A stretch of DNA of 14,543 nt from Devosia sp. (GTDB lineage Bacteria > Pseudomonadota > Alphaproteobacteria > Rhizobiales > Devosiaceae): contig JANXSI010000137.1 in the NCBI GenBank assembly GCA_025352765.1, forward strand, positions 1 to 14,543, read 5' to 3'. The position numbers and the translations under genes are program-made. The notes under the pieces were generated by a model that worked only from the letters and a program-made list of their open reading frames with translations, searched no databases and was not told the DNA's origin. Positions 5,707-12,814 of the stretch are shown one piece after another (position 1 is the stretch's first letter; every line of letters starts with the position of its first letter).

Positions 5707-6896
5707 CTCCCGAAGCCGCTCAACACCACCTGAAGGCGGCCGACTGGCTACGCCGTCCAGAAACGCAGCGCGTGTTTGAGCTGCTCGACGGCGCGCGCGG
5801 CAAGATCAGGGCGGTCGGCGGCATCGTCCGCGACACGCTGCTCGAGAGGGTGCGCGACACCGGCGAGATAGACTTTGCCACCGAGCTGACCCCCGACCAG
5901 GTGACCAGGCGTGCCGCGCAGGCCGGAATCCCGGTCTATCCGACCGGCATCGAGCACGGCACGGTGACCATCAGGGTGGGCGACCTCGTCGCCGAGGTGA
6001 CGACGTTGCGTGAGGATGTCGAGACCGACGGACGGCACGCGGTGGTCAAGTTCGGGACCAACTGGACCCATGACGCGCAGCGGCGCGATTTTACGCTCAA
6101 CGCGCTCTATGTCGGGATGGACGGGACGCTCTTCGACCCGCTGGGCGGGGTCGAGGACTGCCTCAAGGGCGCGGTCAAATTCATCGGCGACGCCGATCAG
6201 CGGATCGCCGAGGACCGATTGCGCGTCTACCGCTTCTTCCGCTTCACCGCGAGCCACGGGCACGAAGCCTTCGACCGCCCAGGCCTCGAGGCAGTGACGC
6301 GGGCCGCGGGGACACTGGGCGAGCTTTCGGCCGAGCGCGTCGGGCACGAGATGCGGCGGATGCTGGGGTTGCCGAGGGTCGCCAAGACCCTGCTGAAGAT
6401 GTCGGATGCGGGCGTTGCGGCGCTGCCAAGAGATGTTCTCGAACAGCTCGGGGCGTACGAGCGGCATGCTCACAAGCCGGATTATTCGGCGCGGCTGGCG
6501 CTGCTCGTCGCGGCGCTCGGTGCCTCGCGCCTCAAGACCGGCTGGCGGCTCTCCAACGAAGACATCACCGTCGCCGAGTCGATCCTTGCGGCGGGGCGGC
6601 TACTCGGGGACTTCCACGTGAGCGAAGCGGCCTATCGCTATCCGGCAGCCCTGTCGGAAGCCGTCGACGTCGCGGCGACCCTTGCCAACTGGACCGAGGC
6701 GGGCAAGTCCGCAGTGGTGCAGCGGCTCGAGGCGATCGACGTGCCGCGCTTTCCGATCAGCGGCAATGATCTCATCGCCGCGGGGATCCGCCCGGGCCCG
6801 CACCTTGGTGCGGAACTCGAGCGCCTCGAAAGGAGCTGGATCGCCAGCGAGTTCCGGCTCGATCGCGCGGCGCTGCTGGCGGACATCCAGCGCTAG
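5703..6896 (+). CDS. cca: CCA-adding tRNA nucleotidyltransferase
   Basis: A 397-residue class II tRNA nucleotidyltransferase that builds or repairs the 3' CCA end of tRNAs from CTP and ATP. Motifs in order: VGGIVRD (38-44), the metal motif as E55-I-D57, TLREDVETDGRH (101-112), RRDFTLNALY (127-136), FDPLGGVEDCL, then RIAEDRLRVYRFFRF and HEMRRML in the nucleotide-selecting and neck region. The GTG start at 5703 overlaps the upstream Nudix stop by 4 nt (GTGA), with GAGGG just upstream. The usual first metal ligand is Asp (DxD); here it is Glu, a conservative but unusual change. The C-terminal body domain (about 240-397) is less conserved, as normal. No terminator follows: the gene abuts the convergent DUF1059 gene. 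Confidence 0.93.
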   Translation: MTPEAAQHHLKAADWLRRPETQRVFELLDGARGKIRAVGGIVRDTLLERVRDTGEIDFATELTPDQVTRRAAQAGIPVYPTGIEHGTVTIRVGDLVAEVTTLREDVETDGRHAVVKFGTNWTHDAQRRDFTLNALYVGMDGTLFDPLGGVEDCLKGAVKFIGDADQRIAEDRLRVYRFFRFTASHGHEAFDRPGLEAVTRAAGTLGELSAERVGHEMRRMLGLPRVAKTLLKMSDAGVAALPRDVLEQLGAYERHAHKPDYSARLALLVAALGASRLKTGWRLSNEDITVAESILAAGRLLGDFHVSEAAYRYPAALSEAVDVAATLANWTEAGKSAVVQRLEAIDVPRFPISGNDLIAAGIRPGPHLGAELERLERSWIASEFRLDRAALLADIQR

Positions 6897-7076
6897 TTAT
6901 TGAGCCGGCTGCGGCTCGTGGATGCGCGCCTTGATGCGCTCCACCATCTCCGGCCTGACCACGGTCTCGCCGTGCGTCTCCCGCAGGTGATCGGCCGCCC
7001 GGCGGACGATCTCGGCATCATGTTCGGACTGGGTGTGCCACGGGCAACCCGGCACCAGGCATTCGTACTGTTTCAT
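6897..7076 (-). CDS. DUF1059 family small protein, zinc-finger-like
   Basis: A 59-residue cytoplasmic protein. Two cysteines (C6, C11) and two histidines (H30, H35) give a C-x4-C ... H-x4-H pattern typical of DUF1059, probably one zinc site. Function is unknown for the family. The ATG at 7076 has an excellent AAGGAG with a 6-nt spacer, so the longer in-frame start at 7103 is rejected. It lies downstream of hemF on the same strand with a 61-bp gap, and its stop abuts the cca stop from the other strand. Confidence 0.8.
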   Translation of the reverse strand: MKQYECLVPGCPWHTQSEHDAEIVRRAADHLRETHGETVVRPEMVERIKARIHEPQPAQ

Positions 7077-7137
7077 TGTCGTCTCCTTGAGCCCCAGGCT
7101 CAAACGGGCAGAGAGCGCCGGGAGTTCCGACGGTGGC

Positions 7138-8007
7138 TTACGGCCACCTCACCTCGGGCGGCATGGACGACAGGATGGCTTCGATGTTGCCGCCGGTTTT
7201 GAGGCCGAAGGTCGTGCCCCGATCATAGAGCAGGTTGAATTCGACGTAACGGCCGCGGCGGATCAGCTGTTCGTTGCGGTCGGCGTCGGTCCAGGGCGTC
7301 GCGAAATTGCGGCGGACGAGGGCAGGGTAGACCTCGAGGAAGGCGCGGCCGACGTCCTGGGTGAAGGCGAAATCGGCGTCCCAGTTCTGTGTATTGTGCC
7401 CGTCGTAGAAGATGCCCCCGATGCCGCGCGGCTCGTTGCGGTGCTTGAGGAAGAAATACTCGTCGCACCAGGCCTTATAGCGCTGGTAGTCGACGCCCGG
7501 ATGGGCGTCGCAGGCGGCCTTGTAGGCGGCGTGGAAGTCGAGGCTGTCGGGATCGGTCTGGGTGCGGCGCCGGTCGAGCACCGGGGTCAGGTCGCCGCCG
7601 CCGCCGAACCAGTATTTGCCGGTGACGATCATGCGGGTGTTCATGTGCGCCGCCGGCACGTTGGGATTCCACGGGTGGATGATCACCGACACCCCGGCGC
7701 TCCAGAATTCGGCGCCCGCCTCGGTGTGCGGCATCTGCTTGGCGAATTCCTCGGTGAAGTGGCCATGCACCGCCGAGATATGGACGCCCGCCTTTTCGAA
7801 CACCCGGCCGTGCAGCAGACCGATCTCGCCGCCGCCGCCTTCAGGCCGCGACCAGGGTTTGATCTCGAAGCGTCCGGGGGGCCGGCCGGTTTCGGCGCCG
7901 CCCGCGTCCTCGATGGCCTCGAGGCGGGCCACGAGGTCGTCGCGCACCTGGCGGAACCAGGCCGCGGCGATGGCTTTCTTGTCGTCGATGTCGGCGGGGA
8001 GGGTCAT
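7138..8007 (-). CDS. hemF: Oxygen-dependent coproporphyrinogen III oxidase
   Basis: A 289-residue cytoplasmic enzyme that oxidatively decarboxylates coproporphyrinogen III to protoporphyrinogen IX with O2, in heme synthesis. The HemF signature is at 178-202: K178-x-W-C-x2-YFF-L-x-HR-x-E-x-RG-IGG-IF, ending YD where FD is usual. Other conserved blocks are HMNTRMI (121-127), KYWFGGGGDLTP (131-142) and RRGRYVEFNLLYDRGTTFGL (250-269). The length is typical. The start codon overlaps the trmL stop by 4 nt (ATGA), so the two genes are translationally coupled. The neighbouring petABC genes need heme for cytochromes b and c1, a sensible context though not proof of co-regulation. Confidence 0.97.
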   Translation of the reverse strand: MTLPADIDDKKAIAAAWFRQVRDDLVARLEAIEDAGGAETGRPPGRFEIKPWSRPEGGGGEIGLLHGRVFEKAGVHISAVHGHFTEEFAKQMPHTEAGAEFWSAGVSVIIHPWNPNVPAAHMNTRMIVTGKYWFGGGGDLTPVLDRRRTQTDPDSLDFHAAYKAACDAHPGVDYQRYKAWCDEYFFLKHRNEPRGIGGIFYDGHNTQNWDADFAFTQDVGRAFLEVYPALVRRNFATPWTDADRNEQLIRRGRYVEFNLLYDRGTTFGLKTGGNIEAILSSMPPEVRWP

Positions 8008-8474
8008 GTGAGGCCTGAGAATCCGTCGGTCTGCCGTTTCGCCTCGCCCAATACCAGAGCCGCGGCGATCGCGACATTGATCGATCGCAATCCTGGCCGC
8101 ATCGGGATGCGGACGCGCAGGTCGGCGTCGGCCGCGACCTGGTCGGGTACCCCGGCGCTCTCGCGGCCGAGCAGCAGGATGTCATCGCCGGTGTATGTCG
8201 CGTCGTACACCGACTCACTGGTTTTGGTGGTCAGCAGCACCAGGCGGCGGGCCATTTCGCGGCGCCAGGTATCGAAATGGGCGTAGCTGTCGTGCTCGAC
8301 GAAATCGGCGGCGTCGAGGTAGTCCAGCCCGCCGCGCTTCAACTCCTTGCGCGAAAACGCGAAGCCCGTGGGGTGGATAATGTGCACCACGACGCCTATG
8401 CAGGCGCCCAGCCGCAGCAGGGTCCCGGTGTTCTGGGCGATATCGGGCTGATAGAGCGCGAGGTCGACGGGCAT
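8004..8474 (-). CDS. trmL: tRNA (cytidine/uridine(34)-2'-O)-methyltransferase
   Basis: A 156-residue SPOUT-class methyltransferase that methylates the 2'-OH of wobble nucleotide 34 in certain tRNAs using S-adenosylmethionine. Motifs: LALYQPDIAQNTGTLLRL (5-22), GRESAGVP (103-110), and the knot-forming block RIPMRPGLRSINVAIAAAL (122-140) running into VLGEA. The length matches TrmL, and there is no extra RNA-binding domain as in TrmH or RlmB. The ATG at 8474 has AAGGAG 4 nt upstream and starts at the first conserved strand; an in-frame extension to 8588 has no domain character. It is divergent from petA across about 210 bp. It is the first gene of trmL-hemF, possibly including the DUF1059 gene. 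Confidence 0.93.
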   Translation of the reverse strand: MPVDLALYQPDIAQNTGTLLRLGACIGVVVHIIHPTGFAFSRKELKRGGLDYLDAADFVEHDSYAHFDTWRREMARRLVLLTTKTSESVYDATYTGDDILLLGRESAGVPDQVAADADLRVRIPMRPGLRSINVAIAAALVLGEAKRQTDGFSGLT

Positions 8475-8684
8475 GACTCTCCTTGGCACGGTGCAGGCAA
8501 ACGAGCGGTGGGTATAGTGTCGCATCCCGCTTTTCGCCCGGCCTGCAAGGCTGGACAAGCCGGTCGCGGAGTGCAAAAAGACCACCAAATCACACGCAGG
8601 TGAAGGCGGGTGAAGTCAGTGTTGCGCGAGGTGCGGGGGCCCGCAAACAGCGCAAAATCAGACATCAGGCAGGGATTTTCGACC

Positions 8685-9227
8685 TTGGCGACAGAATCGA
8701 ACTTGGCGCATGACGACACGCCCGATCAAGGCAAACGCGACTTCATTTATGTCGCTGCCGCAGCGGTGGGCGTCGTCGGCGTCGCCGGCGCCGTTTGGCC
8801 GCTGATCAACCAGATGAACCCCGATGCGTCGGTGCTCGCTCTGGCATCGACCGAAGTGGACATCAGCCAGATCGCTCCGGGCTCGGCCGTGACCATCAAG
8901 TGGCGCGGCTCGCCGGTGTTCGTGCGCAACCGCACGAAGAAGGAAATCGACGAGGCGCGCGCCGTCCCGATGGATCAGCTCAAGGATCCGCAGAAGGACG
9001 AAGACCGCGTCCAGAAGGGCCACGACAACTGGCTGGTGATGGTGGCGCTGTGTACGCATCTCGGTTGCGTGCCGGTGGGCGATGCCGGCGAGTTCGGCGG
9101 CTGGCTCTGCCCCTGCCACGGCTCGCAGTACGATACCTCCGGCCGCATCCGCAAAGGCCCCGCGCCGAAGAATCTCCTTGTGCCGCCCTACAAGTTCCTG
9201 AGCGACACCAAGGTTCAGATCGGTTGA
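8685..9227 (+). CDS. petA: Ubiquinol-cytochrome c reductase Rieske iron-sulfur subunit
   Basis: A 180-residue subunit of the cytochrome bc1 complex that takes an electron from ubiquinol and passes it to cytochrome c1. The 2Fe-2S cluster is bound by C123-T-H-L-G-C128 and C142-P-C-H-G-S147, which also supply the two Cys that form the stabilising disulfide. A membrane anchor spans about 21-41. It is preceded by K17-R18-D-F, the position of the Tat twin-arginine signal, with Lys replacing the first Arg. The start is uncertain: TTG at 8685 has CAGGGA about 10 nt upstream and gives the usual length; an in-frame GTG at 8610 would add 25 residues. The petB ATG follows 11 bp after the stop. Confidence 0.95.
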   Translation: MATESNLAHDDTPDQGKRDFIYVAAAAVGVVGVAGAVWPLINQMNPDASVLALASTEVDISQIAPGSAVTIKWRGSPVFVRNRTKKEIDEARAVPMDQLKDPQKDEDRVQKGHDNWLVMVALCTHLGCVPVGDAGEFGGWLCPCHGSQYDTSGRIRKGPAPKNLLVPPYKFLSDTKVQIG

Positions 9228-9238
9228 GGGGGAAATAG

Positions 9239-10543
9239 ATGTCCGCGCACGAGAGCAAATATACCCCGACCAATCCCGCCGCCAAGTGGCTGGAAGACCG
9301 GTTGCCCATCATGGGCTTCGCCAAGTCGACGCTGGTCGATTTCCCGACGCCCAAGAACCTCAACTACTGGTGGGTGTTCGGCGCGATCCTCGCCTTCATG
9401 CTGGGCGAGCAGATCGTCACCGGCATTATTCTTGCCATGCACTATACGCCGGAAGCCTCGCTCGCCTTCGACTCGGTCGAAGCGATCAAGCGTGACGTCA
9501 ACGGCGGCCGGATCCTGCAGGCGGTGCACTCGACCGGCGCGTCGATGTTCTTCTTTGCCGTCTACATCCACATCTTCCGCGGCCTCTACTTCGGTTCGTA
9601 CAAGGCCCCGCGTGAGGTGCTGTGGATCCTGGGCGTCATTATCTATCTCCTGATGATGGCGACGGCGTTCTTCGGCTACGTGCTGCCCTGGGGCCAGATG
9701 AGCTTCTGGGCCGCGGCGGTCATCACCAACATCTTCGCGGCGATCCCGGTGATCGGCGACCCCGTGCTGCAACTGCTGCGCGGCGGCTTCTCGGTCGACA
9801 ATCCGACGCTCAACCGCTTCTTCTCGCTCCACTACCTGCTGCCGTTCGTCATTGCGGCGGTGGTGGTGCTCCACATCTGGGCGCTGCACGTGCCGGGCAA
9901 CAACAACCCGGTGGGCGTCGAGGTGAAGTCGGAGCGCGACACGGTGCCGTTCCACCCGTTCTACACGATCAAGGACCTGTTCGCGGTCATCGTGTTCTGC
10001 ATCCCGTTCGCCTGGTTCGCATTCTTTGCGCCGGACATCTTTGGGCACGCCGACAACTACATCCAGGCGAACCCGCTGGTGACGCCGCCGCACATCGTGC
10101 CGGAATGGTACTTCCTGCCGTTCTACGCGATCCTGCGCGCCATCGACTTCAACTTCATCCTCGACAGCAAGTTGCTCGGCGTCATCTTCTTCGGCGGCTC
10201 GATCCTGATCCTGTTCTTCCTGCCGTGGCTGGATACCTCCAAGGTCAAGTCGGGCACGTTCCGCCCGGCCTTCAAGTGGTTCTACGCGGTGTTCGTGCTG
10301 AACTTCCTGCTGCTCATGTGGTACGGCGCGCAGGAGCCGGGGCTGCAGATCATCGGGCCGTTCACGGTTGCTGACACCAGCAAGCTCTCGGTGGTCTACT
10401 ACTTCGCCTACTTCCTCGTCATCCTGCCGCTGCTCAGCCGCTTCGAGAAGCCGCGGCAGCTGCCGAATTCGATCTCGGAAGCCGTGCTCAAACTGTCCAA
10501 GTCGGTGAGCGGGGCCGATCCCGCCATGCCGGCTGCTCATTGA
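9239..10543 (+). CDS. petB: Cytochrome b of the bc1 complex
   Basis: A 434-residue integral membrane subunit carrying both b hemes and the Qo and Qi quinone sites. Heme ligands are H97 and H111 in helix B and H198 and H212 in helix D, each pair 13 residues apart, the same numbers I recall for Rhodobacter. The Qo-site PEWY motif is at 288-291. Eight transmembrane segments can be read. The C-terminal part after about 400 is a short cytoplasmic tail. The gene is full length and not fused to cytochrome c1, unlike the fbcH arrangement of Bradyrhizobium. The start ATG has a strong GAGGGGGAA just upstream. It lies in the operon petA-petB-petC with gaps of 11 and 19 bp. Confidence 0.98.
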   Translation: MSAHESKYTPTNPAAKWLEDRLPIMGFAKSTLVDFPTPKNLNYWWVFGAILAFMLGEQIVTGIILAMHYTPEASLAFDSVEAIKRDVNGGRILQAVHSTGASMFFFAVYIHIFRGLYFGSYKAPREVLWILGVIIYLLMMATAFFGYVLPWGQMSFWAAAVITNIFAAIPVIGDPVLQLLRGGFSVDNPTLNRFFSLHYLLPFVIAAVVVLHIWALHVPGNNNPVGVEVKSERDTVPFHPFYTIKDLFAVIVFCIPFAWFAFFAPDIFGHADNYIQANPLVTPPHIVPEWYFLPFYAILRAIDFNFILDSKLLGVIFFGGSILILFFLPWLDTSKVKSGTFRPAFKWFYAVFVLNFLLLMWYGAQEPGLQIIGPFTVADTSKLSVVYYFAYFLVILPLLSRFEKPRQLPNSISEAVLKLSKSVSGADPAMPAAH

Positions 10544-10562
10544 CCCCCAGGACCGCAACAAG

Positions 10563-11399
10563 ATGATCAAGATCTCGACCATTTTCGCTGCCGCCCTGAT
10601 CAGCCTCGGGCTGGCCGGCCCGGTGCTGGCGGCGGAAGCTGAGCCGATCACCAAGCAGCACTGGAGCTTTGCGGGTTTGTTCGGCACGTACGACCAGATG
10701 CAGCTGCAGCGCGGTTTCCAGGTGTTCCGCGAGGTGTGCTCGAACTGCCACTCGGCACGGTTGCTGGCGTTCCGCAACCTCGCCGAAGAGGGTGGTCCGA
10801 AGTTCAGCGAAGGCCAGGTCAAGGAACTCGCGGCTCAGTACAAGGTCTCCGATGTCGGCGTCGAAGGCGGCACGCGCACCGCGTTGCCGTCCGATCATTG
10901 GCCGTCGCCGTTCGCGACCGAACTCGACGCCCGTGCCGCCAATGGCGGCGCGTTGCCGCCCGACATGTCGGTGCTGGCCAAGGCCCGCAGCATCGAAGAC
11001 GCCTTCCCCAACTGGGTGTTCAACTACTTCACGACCTATGCTGAGGGCGGGCCGGACTACATCCACGCGCTGCTCAACGGCTATGTCGATCCGGCGCCGG
11101 ATGGGTTCCAGCTGCCCGAGGGCAAGTACTACAACACGGTGTTCCCCGGCCACGCCATCGGCATGCCGCCCCCGCTCTCGGACGGGCAGGTGAGCTACGC
11201 CGCTGCCGCCGACGGGTCGACCGTGCCGCTGACCGTCGACCAGTACTCCAAGGATGTCTCGGCCTATCTGATGTGGCTCGCCGAGCCTCATCTCAATGTC
11301 GACAAGCAGGCGGGTTTCCGCGTGCTGACCTTCCTCATCCTGTTCGCGGTGCTGATGTACCTGGTCAAGAACCGCGTCTGGCGCCACGTCGAGCACTAA
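10563..11399 (+). CDS. petC: Cytochrome c1 of the bc1 complex
   Basis: A 278-residue periplasmic heme subunit anchored by one C-terminal helix. A Sec signal peptide covers about 1-24 (MIKISTIFAAALISLGLAG, then PVLAA). Covalent heme attaches at C59-S-N-C62-H63. M201 in GMPPPLSDGQVSYA is the likely sixth ligand. The anchor is about 252-268, followed by a basic tail (KNRVWRHVEH) on the cytoplasmic side. It accepts electrons from the Rieske centre and passes them to soluble or membrane cytochrome c. It is the last gene of petABC, closed by the terminator at 11423-11450. Confidence 0.97.
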   Translation: MIKISTIFAAALISLGLAGPVLAAEAEPITKQHWSFAGLFGTYDQMQLQRGFQVFREVCSNCHSARLLAFRNLAEEGGPKFSEGQVKELAAQYKVSDVGVEGGTRTALPSDHWPSPFATELDARAANGGALPPDMSVLAKARSIEDAFPNWVFNYFTTYAEGGPDYIHALLNGYVDPAPDGFQLPEGKYYNTVFPGHAIGMPPPLSDGQVSYAAAADGSTVPLTVDQYSKDVSAYLMWLAEPHLNVDKQAGFRVLTFLILFAVLMYLVKNRVWRHVEH

Positions 11400-11422
11400 G
11401 CGCGACGACATCGCAGACTTCC

Positions 11423-11450
11423 AAAGGGCGCTCCGGCGCCCTTTTCGTTT
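11423..11450 (+). terminator. Intrinsic terminator of petABC
   Basis: A perfect 9-bp stem (AAAGGGCGC at 11423-11431 with GCGCCCTTT at 11436-11444) and a TCCG tetraloop are followed by a T-rich stretch (TTTTCGTTT). It begins 24 nt after the cytochrome c1 stop and is the clearest rho-independent terminator in the window. Confidence 0.85.
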
Positions 11451-11479
11451 CGTTGATGACCCGGACCCGGCGCGGGGCG

Positions 11480-11614
11480 CCCACCCCTCATCCGCCCTTC
11501 GGGCACCTTCTCCCACAAGGGGAGAAGGCCATTGAGCCGAGCCCGCAGTCGGGCCTTCCTTCTCCCCTTGTGGGAGAAGGTGGATCGGCGCAGCCGAGAC
11601 GGATGAGGGGTGGG
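11480..11614. repeat. RIME-like palindromic intergenic element, 135 bp
   Basis: The outer arms CCCACCCCTCATCCG (11480-11494) and its exact reverse complement (11600-11614) enclose a second perfect 25-bp inverted pair (11504-11528 with 11558-11582), each arm of which is itself a hairpin. Between outer and inner arms the two sides differ: CCCTTCGGG on the left and TCGGCGCAGCCGA on the right, each self-complementary. The whole resembles the Rhizobium intergenic mosaic elements (RIME): about 110-130 bp, two large palindromes, an end reading ACCCCTCATCC. It has no coding content. It lies after the petC terminator and before the 64-residue ORF. Confidence 0.8.
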
Positions 11615-11690
11615 CCGCATGTGCGTGGGCTCATGACTTTCCACACGCGATCCGCTGCGCTACTCTCCGACTCGACCACAAGGATTTCGC

Positions 11691-11885
11691 ATGTCGCCGA
11701 TCCGGACCGCAGCCACTGTTCTCGGCGTCGCCTTCACCGTGGCGCGGCATCCGGCTGTGCGGGCGGCGGTGCGCGCCGCGCCGCTGCTGATCACCCCGCG
11801 GATGCGGGCGGCGGCCACCGAGGCGACGCTCGAGACGGCGTTCCGCGCCGGCGCCATCGCCCGCAAGATTGCCCGGCGCCACTGA
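11691..11885 (+). CDS. Small unknown protein, Ala/Arg-rich
   Basis: A 64-residue very basic protein of unknown function. An N-terminal hydrophobic patch (about 7-18, AATVLGVAFTVA) and a middle Ala-rich helical stretch with regularly spaced Arg suggest an amphipathic, perhaps membrane-associated helix. I do not recognise a family. Support for translation: AAGGA lies 7 nt before the ATG, and the stop is separated by a single base from the apt ATG (TGA-T-ATG), which itself lacks a ribosome site, so translational coupling is likely. Weak promoter-like boxes (TTTCCA at 11638, TACTCT at 11661) precede it. The strong terminator and repeat upstream separate it from petABC. Confidence 0.6.
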   Translation: MSPIRTAATVLGVAFTVARHPAVRAAVRAAPLLITPRMRAAATEATLETAFRAGAIARKIARRH

Positions 11886-11886
11886 T

Positions 11887-12417
11887 ATGCTCGACCTCAA
11901 ATCGCTGATCCGCACCATCCCGGACTATCCCAAGCCGGGGATCCTGTTCCGCGACATCACCACGCTGATCGAGCACCCGCAGGGGTTCAAGGAGAGCGTC
12001 AAGCGGCTCACCGACGCGCATCGGGATCTCGGCATCACGCATGTAGCGGGGATCGAGGCGCGCGGCTTCATCTTCGGGGCGGGCGTTGCTATCGAGATGG
12101 GGGTCGGCTTCATCCCGATCCGCAAGGCCGGCAAGCTTCCCGGGGCGACGATCGGGCAGAACTACACGCTCGAATACGGCGTCGACACCATCGAGATCCA
12201 TGCCGATGTGCTCAACAGCACGCACAAGGTGCTGCTGATCGACGACCTGATCGCCACCGGCGGCACGGCCGTTGCGGCGGTGAGCCTGATGCGGCGGACC
12301 GGGGCCACGGTCGAGAACGCCGGGTTCGTCATCGACCTCGCTGACCTCGGCGGCGCCGAAAAGCTCCGCGTCATGGGCGTGTCGATCGTCAGCCTCGTGG
12401 CGTTCGAGGGGCACTGA
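11887..12417 (+). CDS. apt: Adenine phosphoribosyltransferase
   Basis: A 176-residue cytoplasmic enzyme that converts adenine and PRPP to AMP and diphosphate in purine salvage. The family N-terminus IRTIPDYPKPGILFRDITTL is at 8-27, EARGFIFG at 57-64, and the PRPP-binding motif VLLIDDLIATGGTA at 115-128. The length is typical. The ATG at 11887 is preferred to a TTG at 11869, because MLDLKSLIRTIPDYP is the normal start and the longer form would overlap the upstream small ORF. No ribosome site is visible, so translation probably depends on coupling to that ORF. The petABC-apt neighbourhood is common in rhizobia as I recall. It ends 16 bp from the stop of a convergent gene with no terminator visible between. 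Confidence 0.96.
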   Translation: MLDLKSLIRTIPDYPKPGILFRDITTLIEHPQGFKESVKRLTDAHRDLGITHVAGIEARGFIFGAGVAIEMGVGFIPIRKAGKLPGATIGQNYTLEYGVDTIEIHADVLNSTHKVLLIDDLIATGGTAVAAVSLMRRTGATVENAGFVIDLADLGGAEKLRVMGVSIVSLVAFEGH

Positions 12418-12433
12418 GCCCCGACGCCCGCCC

Positions 12434-12814
12434 TCAGCGCGGCGTGCAGGTCAGGACGGCCTTTTCCGGATTGTAGAGCGTCAGGATGTCATTGCCGTTG
12501 GCATCGAAGCTCGCGAGCGCCGTGGTAATGCCGATGTTGAACAGGTTGCCGCTCAGAAATTTCGCGCCGTCCGAGCCCATCTGGGCGTCGCCGGTGCCCG
12601 AAGCGGCCGAGCCGAAGGTGGCGGAGGCGTAGCCATAGGTGCCGGCAAAGATCGTCAGCAGCCCGGCTTTGGTGTTGTCGATCAGCGCGATGCAGCCCCA
12701 GTTGCCCTCGGCAGGGCTGACCGTCACCGGAGCGACGGCGGCGGGCGGCGCGGCATCCTGGGCGATGGCGGGCGAGGCAAACAGCAGGGCGATGGCGAGA
12801 GCGATATGGCGCAT
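12434..12814 (-). CDS. Secreted protein of unknown function
   Basis: A 126-residue protein with a clear signal peptide: MRHIALAIALLFASPAIA, cleaved after about residue 18 at AIA-Q. A Pro/Ala-rich linker follows (about 20-34), then a small, Gly/Ala/Thr-rich domain that looks beta-rich. It holds just two cysteines, in NWGCIAL (C41) and near the end in LTCTPR (C123), well placed for one disulfide in the periplasm. I do not recognise the family. Its ATG overlaps the TGA of the upstream MaoC gene (TGATG), which supports translational coupling and makes the gene credible despite lacking homology evidence. It is convergent with apt. Confidence 0.7.
   Translation of the reverse strand: MRHIALAIALLFASPAIAQDAAPPAAVAPVTVSPAEGNWGCIALIDNTKAGLLTIFAGTYGYASATFGSAASGTGDAQMGSDGAKFLSGNLFNIGITTALASFDANGNDILTLYNPEKAVLTCTPR

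Noticed and set aside
8483..8518. TTGGCA and TATAGT as a petABC promoter
   Set aside because: The boxes are 24 bp apart, too far for a sigma-70-type promoter; no better -35 fits the TATAGT.
8610..8684. GTG-initiated N-terminal extension of the Rieske protein
   Set aside because: It would place 25 non-conserved residues before the Tat-like motif; the TTG at 8685 gives the usual length, although the choice is not certain.
9215..10822. A 535-codon minus-strand open frame
   Set aside because: It is antisense to petB and petC and its product is a low-complexity Arg/Glu/Asp/His mix, a product of codon bias in the real genes.
11480..11614. RIME-like element as a CRISPR or terminator
   Set aside because: It is a single palindromic element without spacers, and a real terminator already lies at 11423-11450.
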